NCBI GenBank assembly: GCA_020137815.1 | Contig: CM035353.1 | Coordinates: forward strand, 934,501 to 998,500 | From: Hormiphora californensis | Taxonomy: Eukaryota > Ctenophora > Tentaculata > Cydippida > Pleurobrachiidae | DNA: 64,000 nucleotides | Direction of reading: 5' to 3' | Part shown: piece after piece, positions 34,227-42,892 of the stretch | How the letters are laid out: every line of letters begins with the position of its first letter | How positions within the stretch are numbered: position 1 is the first letter of the stretch | The notes under the pieces: generated by a model | The model's database searches: none | What the model was told of the DNA's origin: nothing | What the model saw: the letters and a program-made list of their open reading frames with translations, nothing else | Program-made: the position numbers and the translations under genes

Positions 34227-35594
34227 TCAAGCCTCCACATTTTCCTCGTTCTTCTCTCTTCGAATGGGCCGGCCCTGTCGATCATACCCATACTGGAAAC
34301 CTGATGTAAAAAAGTGGAATCGGTGGAGTTGTTGTTGGGTGGAGTAAATGGAAGGTTGTGTGCCTTTCGCGCGAGGTGTTCTACACTAAACGCGCGCGGT
34401 TGCTAGTCGCTGAAGAGATCCTCACAGGAACACGCTGGGACGCAGAGTTTTTGAACTCAGAGAATGTTAAAAGTTTTTGCCATATCGTGAAGTTCGAAAT
34501 ACCTACCATTGTCATTACCCATGACCATTTCCTTCTTATCATCAAAGATCTCCGCAGAAAATGGAACTTTCCTCCAAAGCCCATTCTTTTTCAGACATTT
34601 CTTTTCTGCAACCGCATCAAGATCCTGTCTCATTTGACACATATTCCACCCATGCACCCATTGCTGTGAGAGAGGGAGGGATCGGTTAAACCAACTAAAA
34701 TATCCACACTTTATAACAAATAACTAGACAGCCAGGTATTATATTTCAATACGATCTTACCCGGAACTGACCGACACAAGTACACAACCAATCAGAACTC
34801 GTTATTTAGGTCACGTGACTGGTTATCAGCCAATCAGGGGCCAGTATTTCCTGGATCTTACCTCACAAATTTCCCGATGTGCCTTCTTGGAAAACTTATT
34901 GTCAGCCAGGCAATTCCTCCAGGGAATGAACCAGTGTGCACAATAGTCCCTGAATGAGTGGGGTAATTAATTAAATGAGTGGGGGGAGTAGTCCCTAATT
35001 TAGTAGGGTAATTATCTCTTGACTGGGAGGGGAGTAGTCCCTAAATGAGTGGGGTAATTAACTCTTGACTGGGAGAAATTGAGTAAAAATTGAGAAAGTC
35101 AGTGAAAGCAAGGATTGAATTAAGATCTATACACCTGAAATGAAGGGGCACTTTTTGGCGATGCAGTTCCTCTTGAGTGACCCACATTTTCCTAGTCCTC
35201 TGTCGGCACGGGTTCTCCAATCTGTATAGCGGGTGAGATAGGGTAGTATGTATCAACATTGAATAGGGTAGTAATTCAAACATATTTTACAGATCTCATT
35301 ATCATAACTACGCGGGTGAAAGGGAAATGATTTACTGGATATATTAGTGAGTCTCACATCCCCCACTTACCAGGAACCGACCGGGACAAGTAAACAACCA
35401 ATCAGAACTCGTTATTAAGGTCACATGACTGGTTATCAGCCAATCAGAGACCAGTATTTCCTGATTCGGTCGGTTCCTGTCACTTACCCAGATTCCTTCC
35501 TTTCCTGGGCCTCGACCTCAGTGGGCACAGCAGGGTTTACCACCTTGTACCCTTCTGAGAAGGGTACCCATTTCTCTTCCCGTTCTTCAGACAT
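34227..35594 (-). CDS. NDUFB7: NDUFB7, complex I B18 subunit, 5 exons
   Basis: Accessory subunit of mitochondrial NADH:ubiquinone oxidoreductase, intermembrane-space side. Exons (minus strand): 35488-35594, 35135-35221, 34862-34949, 34507-34663, 34227-34300. Phases agree, giving 170 residues (human 137). After an N-terminal region with KMWVTQEELHRQKVPLHF comes the twin CX9C (CHCH) fold: DYCAHWFIPWRNC and CEQWVHGWNMC, which are expected to form disulphides through the MIA40 pathway. The tail CLKKNGLWRKVPF onward is longer than usual and hydrophilic. Introns 1 and 3 each carry a family A MITE whose target duplication is exactly the first eight intron bases. The acceptor of exon 3 is triplicated. 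A fold-back element ends 5 bp past the stop. No frameshift is needed. Confidence 0.88.
34761..34853 (+). mobile_element. MITE family A at the donor of NDUFB7 exon 34862-34949
   Basis: GATCTTAC flanks the element at 34753-34760 and 34854-34861. On the gene's strand the latter is GTAAGATC, intron +1 to +8. The right end is shortened (stops at CAGTATTTCCTG). Confidence 0.9.
34940..35085 (-). repeat. Acceptor-anchored minisatellite at NDUFB7 exon 34862-34949
   Basis: On the minus strand CCCCACTCATT(T/C)AG followed by the first six exon bases GGACTA occurs three times; one copy is degenerate (CCCTACTAAATTAG). AGTTAATTA-type spacers separate the copies. Only the copy at 34949 enters the exon. Confidence 0.75.
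35371..35479 (+). mobile_element. MITE family A at the donor of NDUFB7 exon 35488-35594
   Basis: A complete copy, CAGGAACCGACCGGGACAAG to CGGTCGGTTCCTG. The flanks CCACTTAC (35363-35370) and TCACTTAC (35480-35487) are an 8-bp duplication with one change. On the gene's strand the latter is GTAAGTGA, intron +1 to +8. Confidence 0.92.
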
Positions 35595-36389
35595 GTGTGG
35601 TCGGTGTTTCTCCCCTCCTAACTAGAAGATGGGGAGAAGGTTAGCATTGGGGGAATATCAGTAAAACTTGGACGGGTAATGTAATGTGTTTTGGGATAGT
35701 TAAGAAATACAGCGGCAATTATTGTTCGGGTAAATGTCTTCCGGTGTTTGTGGGTACTGGATCTTTCTTGATTTCCAAAATCATCAGACACAGTCATTAT
35801 TTATTCAAGTTCGATCCAAGTTCATTTGTTTAGAAGTCAAATCAACTATCCCTCATTTGAAATCCAGCGGTTCAGTCTCTGCAAACAGGTTATCTTTCTC
35901 CACTTTTCGTATATTAAACTGGTAGGAAATGGCACCGAAGAGAAGAAATGTTGCCATGATTCGCCACGTTTTATTGTTTACTGGTATAGGCGAGTAACGG
36001 ACCATATTTTGGTACTACAGGAAGGGGGTAGGGAGTCATTGGTAAGAAAACTCAGATCTGTTAGAATGTAAACATTGTGTAGAAGAACAGTACATATAGC
36101 AGGAATTAAATAATTTTAACTTCAAAAACTTGGGCGAGATATTAACAAAATATATTTAAACATAAAATAATCTAAAACAATATATCGTGCTAGATCGAAA
36201 ATGAATGAACCTCAATGTCGTACAATATATCATCTGTTAGTCAGCTATTATTTAAATTGTAGCTCTTTATCTCTTATGAAGTGATCCACTTTGAAATAAA
36301 GTTTGAATCTGACGATATCGATATAAAGTCGGATTTTTTGAAGTTTTCGTGAGTGACAACTTCAAAAAATCAGACTGTATAATAAGGGG
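35595..36389. other. Intergenic stretch between NDUFB7 and WDR45-like gene
   Basis: Both flanking genes are on the minus strand. This is AT-rich sequence with no gene recognised. 36323-36381 is a degenerate end-to-end relic of the AAGTCGG fold-back MITE (TAAAGTCGGATTTTTTGAAG facing CTTCAAAAAATCAGACT). Confidence 0.5.
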
Positions 36390-38161
36390 TTAGTCATCAG
36401 TCTCGGTCATTAACAAGAATTTAGTCTGCTCTTCTTTATACATCTCTCCCTTGTCATTCCACCTCAACTTAGTATACATACCACTCTGCCCTATCACAAT
36501 CACCGTCCTCTCCTCAGTTCCAAAGCAGCACAAACTCGGTAACGCACTGGGTAGTGCAAACTTGCTCACACTTCTAGACTCTCTTTTACCCTCAAGAGAG
36601 AAGATATGAAGTGTTTTTGAGTCGGATGTGACTGCAAGGAAGTTGGATCGTCTACTAAAGCTGATACAGTGAATTGTGGCTTTATTGGTACCGCGGCGTA
36701 GTTCGTATAGGAGGAGGCATGTTGTAATGTCGAATACTCTGATAAGGGTCCCTCTCTCGGAGGCAGTAGCTAACATGGTACCCTGGGGGAAGTGGTGGGG
36801 GATTTAAAATATTATATTGGTAACAATTCCCACGGTCAAAATATCAAACTAAATTGCAAATACTTCCCATCCCTATCTATAACTATGTGACACCCTCTCA
36901 CTGTGGTACTTTTAGAAATGTGGATAGGATCACATTCGGAGGATCAGGAACCCCGATTTACCAGCCAAAACCCGTTCCCCCGAGCATCCCGGTAAATCGG
37001 GGACTGTGTTTATATTGCAGGTACCTGCATGTTCAGAGAGAGTGCTCTGATGGCCCCATCATGAGCTGGTATCATTCTCATCTGGTGCTGTACTGTATCC
37101 TCCCCAATATACACCAGCGACACCTTCAGGAAACACTTGTGTAAAATGTAGCCGGAAAATATAGAGATACATTTTGCAGTGCAAAGCCTCTCAAAATGTT
37201 TCCACAGTGGTTCATAATCATTGACATTTCGGGAAAAGTGGATGATTCTGAAGCTTTGGATAATTGTGATTATAAAAATCAGATACTCAGATTATTAATT
37301 ATCAGATGTCCTCTAAAACACACATACCTGTCCCTTGTCTAGAGATGGAAAACAAAGTAAAGACGAGGTAGAACACAGCTCAGCTAGAGCCCGTGGGTTA
37401 GGTGCAGTAGAATAGCATAACAACAGGGAGGGAGATCTTTGTAGGGTGTACACCAATAACTCGTGTTCAGTCACAACTACAATTCGATCTCGCTTTAGCC
37501 GGACACCCAGGACAGGTTTAGCGACTGTGATCTTGCAGACTGTTTGGTGAATTTGATCCTCCCAGACTACCACGCTGTTACCATCCCAGGCGGGTGTGGT
37601 TCCACCACCTACTAGGGCCAGGTAACAGCACCTGAATGGGGAGGGAATCATTAAATCCGGGTTTATATCTAGCGGGCCGCCCGGAGAGGGAGAGGGAGAG
37701 GGGAGGGAGAGGGAGAGGGAGAGGGAGAGGGAGAGGGAGAGGGAGAGGGAGAGGGAGAGGGAGAGGGAGAGGGAGAGGGAGAGGGAGAGGGAGAGGGAGA
37801 GGGAGAGGGAGAGGGAGAGGGAGAGGGAGAGGGAGAGGGAGAGGGAGAGGGAGAGGGAGAGGGAGAGGGAGAGAGAGAGAGAGGGAGAGAGAGAGGGAGA
37901 GGGAGAGGGAGAGGGAGGGGGAGAGGGAGAGGGAGAGGGAGAGGGAGAGGGATCACCACGTTAGCAGATCTTGGAACAATATTCTCACCTGAACAGCATT
38001 TCCACATGTCCAACACCCTTCTGGAAATCATGGCTCTGCAGTTGTTTAACCGGATCACAGTTGAACACCCTAACACCCCTTTCGGTACCACACGCGAAAC
38101 AACTATGATCCTGGTTGAGACCTAGGTGAAGTAGTCCATCTTTTGATCCTTCTATCTTCAT
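36390..38161 (-). CDS. WDR45: WDR45/WIPI-type PROPPIN, 4 exons
   Basis: A beta-propeller that binds PI3P/PI(3,5)P2 on autophagic membranes. Exons (minus strand): 37989-38161, 37328-37631, 37025-37123, 36390-36782; 322 residues (human WIPI3 344, WIPI4 360). Visible: [19 protein letters not shown] (blade 1), [44 protein letters not shown], then [14 protein letters not shown]. It keeps the FRRG-type lipid site as LRRG in [18 protein letters not shown]. The start is the ATG at 38159-38161; an upstream in-frame GTG is less likely. Intron 1 contains a 268-bp GGGAGA array, and intron 3 has a GGTAAATCGGGG repeat piece. WDR45 (WIPI4) versus WDR45B (WIPI3) cannot be separated here. Confidence 0.9.
37683..37950 (-). 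repeat. GGGAGA hexanucleotide array in WDR45-like intron 1
   Basis: About 40 units of GGGAGA, with a short GA interruption near 37870-37900. On the gene's sense strand it is pyrimidine-only (TCTCCC)n and lies ~50 bp upstream of the acceptor at 37632. The Arg-Gly and Pro-Ser frames across it are artefacts. Confidence 0.9.
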
Positions 38162-38361
38162 GCTGCAGCTCACATGACTATTACTTCTATAAAATTAGAG
38201 GATAAGAGTCAATGAAGAGGGGGGAAAGGGGAGGATATATAAACAAAGTTATAGATTGGAAACTGCAACAGGAAATTCTCGCAACAGTTCTCAGTTTCAT
38301 ACAAAACATCACCTCTAATGTCCGATAACAATAATAATAATTTAACCACCATATATAATGT

Positions 38362-38769
38362 TCACTCCTCAGCAGCAGCAGGAGCAGCACCCTTGTCCTT
38401 TCTAAAATATTCGATAGTACGGTACTTAGTGGAGCTCCAAATGGGTGCTCCCTCCACATCCTCCACTCCCCTGATTGGCCGGACCGTGTTATCGGTGAAA
38501 CCTTGCGAGTAGACCGTTTGGAAGTTAGATCTCATCGGTAGACCCTTCTTGATGTGCTCATCATATACCGCTGGCGGGTCAGTTAGGGGGTAGAACTGGA
38601 CACCTCCCATATCGTGATCTCGAGCGTACCGACTTTTCTCTGTGTAAAAGTCGTGAAGATAGAGAATGTAGGCGCTAGCTGAGAGACCAACTGCGAAGCA
38701 TTTCCATCGTGCTGGTAGTGGGTAATGAGAGTACTTCATACCCGCACGGGGTTTAAATTGGGATGCCAT
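38362..38769 (-). CDS. Small single-pass membrane protein, possibly mitochondrial, unrecognised
   Basis: A 135-residue uninterrupted frame, ATG at 38767-38769. The N-terminus is basic (MASQFKPRAGMKYSHYPLPA), followed by one likely membrane segment (CFAVGLSASAYILYLHDFY, about residues 24-42), a charged region, and an Ala-rich C-terminus. That layout resembles small inner-membrane respiratory or assembly subunits, but I cannot name the family. Composition and the clean frame support a real gene. It lies upstream of the WDR45-like gene on the same strand, ~200 bp away. Confidence 0.65.
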   Translation of the reverse strand: MASQFKPRAGMKYSHYPLPARWKCFAVGLSASAYILYLHDFYTEKSRYARDHDMGGVQFYPLTDPPAVYDEHIKKGLPMRSNFQTVYSQGFTDNTVRPIRGVEDVEGAPIWSSTKYRTIEYFRKDKGAAPAAAEE

Positions 38770-39130
38770 TCTATTATCAGGGGGAAAATGTGAAGTGTAA
38801 TAAAATAATATACAATCAAACTGTCTCTTGAGTACTGCTGTGATTCGTCTACAATTTAGACTTTACAGTCCGCCACGAGGATCCCCCAGAAATACAGCAC
38901 GTGATGGGCCAGACTGAGTTTTGACCAATCACAGGGTTACCGGTTGCGAGTCCGTGCTGGAGCTGTTCTGTGCAGGACAGAACTTCTGTGCAACAATTGG
39001 TGATTGGTCAATGCTGCACTCGACCTACCCGTTCAGAGGTTGCTCAACGTTACAGACCCCACACTTTTTAATATGGGATAAGACAGTGCTTTTCAGGGCA
39101 ATGCTTTTTAAATCTCTCTTTTCCAAACCT

Positions 39131-39297
39131 TGATGGGCGCCAAAAAAGTACCCTGCAAAATGGCTCCAAACCACTCAACCGTTTTGGCTGATCTAAAGTT
39201 TATCTGATAGGAAATTCCAACCCAAACCTCAGCCCTAACCCTAGCCCAGCTTAAACATTAAACAATAAACCCTAAAAAAGTGAGTGCTGACACTCCA
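39131..39297 (+). mobile_element. Telomere-core MITE, copy 4 (partial)
   Basis: GGGCGCCAAAAAAGTACCCTG, CAACCGTTTTGGCTGA, GTTTATCTGATAGGAAAT and CCCTAACCCTAG blocks in family order. The outer end with CTGGGTGTTT is missing. The copy ends in GTGAGTGCTGACA. Confidence 0.55.
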
Positions 39298-40341
39298 AGC
39301 AACCAGCTTTTATTGGCCTATGCTACAGGCCCTAAAGAAGGCCCTAAAGAAGGCCCTAAAGAAGCCGTGGAAAACGCGCGCACTTGGGGTCTGCAGCGCA
39401 TGCCAACAGCTTTTAACGCCGGCCAACTTCGCGAAGAAGGAACCATAATAAAGTTCAAGAGCCTCCAAGAGCACCCAAGAGCGCACCCCATCGAAGAGAG
39501 ACCACACCTGAGAGCGCACCCTATCGAAGAGAGACCACACCTGAGAGCGCACCACACCCAAAAGAGACCACAACCAAGAGCGTACCACATCCAGAAGAGA
39601 CCACTCCAAGAGCGCACCACATCAAAGAGAGCTCCCCATCCAGAAGATACCACGCGCAGGGGACACCACGCGCAGAAGAGACCAGCGCGGCGTTGTATTT
39701 GCGCGTGCGGCCTCTTCTGCGCGTGGTATCCCTTGCGCGCGGTCTCTTCTGGATGGGGTGCTCTCCTGGTCCTGGTGTGTGTGTGTGTGTGTGTGTGTTT
39801 TGCACCGCCCGTCATTCCTCCCACTTTACTGCCCCACAATGGTCGGCAGACAACCTATATTAATATCACTCTTCGCCACCGTCCCCCACACGTAGGGATA
39901 ATGTTGATGTTGTTCCGGTTTGGGTCCTGGTATTTTGTTGAGCAAGCTCAACATTTCCCTCGAACCTTCGCCGGCATCACAAGAAGAGTATTTGATACAG
40001 TGAATCTAATATTAGACTGACATACCTATATTGTCAGGACAATGGATGGAATTTACCTGTCTCACAGACTGGTCTTTGGTTACTACTGCTCCAGGGAGCT
40101 GTAGAGGTAGGTGGGTTGCCGGATATGACAATACCGTGGGTTCACCATCTAATCGGTGACGGCTGAAATATCTTATCACACCTCAGGTCTTTGGTCAAAA
40201 CCGCTAGCAGTACTTATCAGCATGCAACCTGGGGGTCCGGACAGCTAATTTCTTAGCAAGCACAGATAAGCATGAAAAACGCTTATGTAAACTTCTGGTG
40301 AGCATTTGGCAAATTATCAGCTCCCAGGGGTTGCACTATTG

Positions 40342-42083
40342 CGGGGTAATTACTTGCCATACGGCGGAGGTGGCCCTTTGTTATGGCCCAGAACTGCCCT
40401 ACCTTAATAGTGGGACCCTTATGATGTGGTTTTGTGGAATTCCCCGGCCGTAGCGATTCTTGCCCTGTGGTTTGCTACTTCTTTCAGATCGGGATGGTTG
40501 GGGATGGTTTATTCGAATAGGTTACTTCTGTATACTAATTTGGAGAATTTGTGCAGATCCAGTGTGTTGCTGGGAGTGAGAATGTTGTTGATGATATCTT
40601 GGTAGTCGAGTTTGTATCGTAGCTCATCTAGGTCTGGGCAGTGGAGGAGCTGCAAAGGTAGTATGTGGCAAAAATTTGGGCAGAGGTTCCCCAGGGGAAT
40701 AACCCTTATTTTTGCGAGAGAAGGTAACCTCCGTCCGACCAATATGGGATGTTGGACAGGAGGGCTGTTTTAAAGGCTACAGCTGCCGGGTGATTACAAA
40801 TCATGGGTTGCCATAATTGAGGGAGGCTAGTTCTCTGGCGTAGAATTTACCCCCATAATTAAATGGGAGACAGCCGAAGGGTCATCAGGCATGCCTAGTA
40901 GGCAGAGGCCCTCGGTGATTACAAATCATGGGTTGCCATGTGTAACAAGGTTACTGGCTGGGGTGAGATTATCAGTTCAACCGGGATCCCCTCTAAGACT
41001 CAGCCCGACGACCGACCGACAAACGATCGATCAACGACTGATATCAATCGTCAACCAACCGCTCATCAATCGACCGCCGAACCAAATCCCAGCAGGGACC
41101 AGCCGCACTGCAAGAGCTCGGTGCCATAGTTGAGTTCGGCAAGGTCTCTGGCAAAGTTTACTCCCCAAGATTGGGGAGAGAGCCGGTGTGATTTGACCGT
41201 GATCACTGGACCATCAGCCAACCAGGTCCACGGCGGGGTAATTACTTGCCATACGGCGGAGGTGGCCATTTGTTTGGCCCAGACCTGCCCTACCACTTTT
41301 GGGTCCCTTATTGCGTTGTTATAGAAGAAAAATCCCCCATAAGTAGCGTTGCCCTATAGTTTGCCACTTGTTCCAGGTCGGGATAGTTAGGGATGGTTTA
41401 ATCGAATAGGTTACTTTTGGCTATTAGTTTGGAGAATTTTACCAAATCAAGTGTGTTGCTTGATCTGTTTGTTAGTGAGGAGGATTGTTCTAGATATATT
41501 GCAAAGGTAGTATGTGGCAAAAATTTGGGCAGAGGTTCCCCAGGGGAAAAACCCCTATTTTTGCGAGAGAAGGTAACCTCCGTCCGACCAATATGGGATG
41601 TTGGACAGGAGGGCTGTTTTAAAGGCTACAGCTGCCGGGTGATTACAAATCATGGGTTGCCATAATTGAGGGAGGCTAGTTCTCTGGCGTAGAATTTACC
41701 CCCATAATTAAATGGGAGACAGCCGAAGGGTCAACAGGCATGCCTAGTAGGCAGAGGCCCTCGGTGATTACAAATCATGGGTTGCCATGTGTAACAATGT
41801 TACTGGCTGGGGTGAGATTATCAGTTCAACCGGGATCCTCACTAAGATTCAGCCCGACGACCGACCGACAAACGATCGATCAACGACTGATATCAATCGT
41901 CAACCAACCGCTCATCAATCGACCGCCGAACCAAATCCCAGCAGGGACCAGCCGCACTGCAAGAGCTCGGTGCCATAGTTGAGTTCGGCAAGGTCTCTGG
42001 CAAAGTTTACTCCCCAAGATTGGGGAGAGAGCCGGTGTGATTTGACCGTAATCACTGGACCATCAGCCAACCAGGTCCACGGC
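40342..42083 (+). repeat. Two-copy tandem duplication (~850-895 bp units)
   Basis: Unit 1 (about 40342-41234) and unit 2 (about 41237-42083) match closely. The offset is 895 bp at the start and 849 bp in the second half, so one copy has a ~46-bp indel. Shared landmarks are GGGGTAATTACTTGCCATAC, CGGTGATTACAAATCATGGG and a block with CGACCGACCGACAAACGATC. No long frame is shared and no inverted ends are seen. Confidence 0.8.
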
Positions 42084-42106
42084 AACGGGACTGAGCTCGA
42101 AGAACT

Positions 42107-42445
42107 CAGCTGGCACGAAGAACCTGAGTTCCCCCCGCTGAGGTCCTGGTGTGCTCTTGGACCTGGTGCGCTCTTGGAGGCTCTTGAACTTTAAAGTCGG
42201 ATTTTTTGAAACTGTCACCCCCCTGAAATAACAAATTTGTCATATCTCCGGTTCCTGATAAGATAGAGACTTGAAATTTGGAGGTTCGGAAGAACTTAGC
42301 AAGATCTTTATAACCTCCAAATTTCAAGTCTCTATCTCATCAGGAACCGGACTTATGGTCATTTAAAGAAATTTGAAAACTCAGGGGGGTGACAGTTTCA
42401 AAAAATCCGACTTTATTATGGTTCCTTATCATCTAAAAAAATGCG
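42107..42445. mobile_element. AAGGAACC fold-back piece interrupted by a TA MITE
   Basis: The sequence GGAGGCTCTTGAACTT then TA continues at 42414 as TA then TTATGGTTCCTTAT. The uninterrupted version is at 21367-21399. The 220 bp between (42194-42413) is the AAGTCGG MITE, so the insertion point and the TA duplication can be read directly. Confidence 0.85.
42194..42413. mobile_element. Fold-back MITE, AAGTCGG family, copy 2 (inverted relative to 33070-33291)
   Basis: Same ends and arms as 33070-33291, in the opposite overall orientation. Flanked by TA duplicated from the host element. No coding capacity, so it must be mobilised in trans by a Tc1/mariner-like transposase if it is active. Confidence 0.85.
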
Positions 42446-42892
42446 ATTATGAAATTTTGAATTTTTTTGCGCGCATTGATTTATTAACTGCTGCGCTCAA
42501 TAAAGCATCGATCTCCTTAGTTATCGACGCGCTACATTCAACCCCCTCTGCTTAAACAAGGTGTTGACACTGACACTAACAGACGAAACCCTTTTTGGTA
42601 TTACCCTTTGTTCTATGGGTAATGGAAACCAAATTACAGGCAAACGCCCAGAACATATCTGACAAAAATCGATAAAAACACGCTCTCTCACACACTGCAT
42701 GTGCTAGTGAATCAGTATTTTGTGAATAATACTTTTACTCTCTCTCTCTCTCACTCTCCGTTACTGTTTCATTTTTCCATCTTCATCCACTCACTCTAGC
42801 TCTCATTTTCTTTTGGTTAACCAGTTAAAAAATAAAAAACGGATTCCTCGACAGTCTCTTTTAGCACACACTTTCTCTCGCTCCCTGTTGGT

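Larger units (their letters stand above)
38770..42892. other. Repeat-filled intergenic region
   Basis: No gene is recognised. It contains a telomere-core MITE piece (39131-39297), part of the AAGGAACC fold-back (39436-39770), a GT microsatellite (39776-39799), a tandem duplication (40342-42083), a second fold-back piece split by a TA MITE (42107-42445), and AT/CT-rich sequence up to cyclin L. Confidence 0.6.

Noticed and set aside
37636-38091. Arg-Gly-rich and Pro-Ser-rich frames
   Set aside because: Translations of the GGGAGA array inside a WDR45-like intron, whose splice junctions are fixed by homology.
39280-40020. 246-codon frame with repeated EERPHLRAHPI words
   Set aside because: It crosses the fold-back repeat and a GT microsatellite. 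The repetition reflects DNA repeats rather than a protein.
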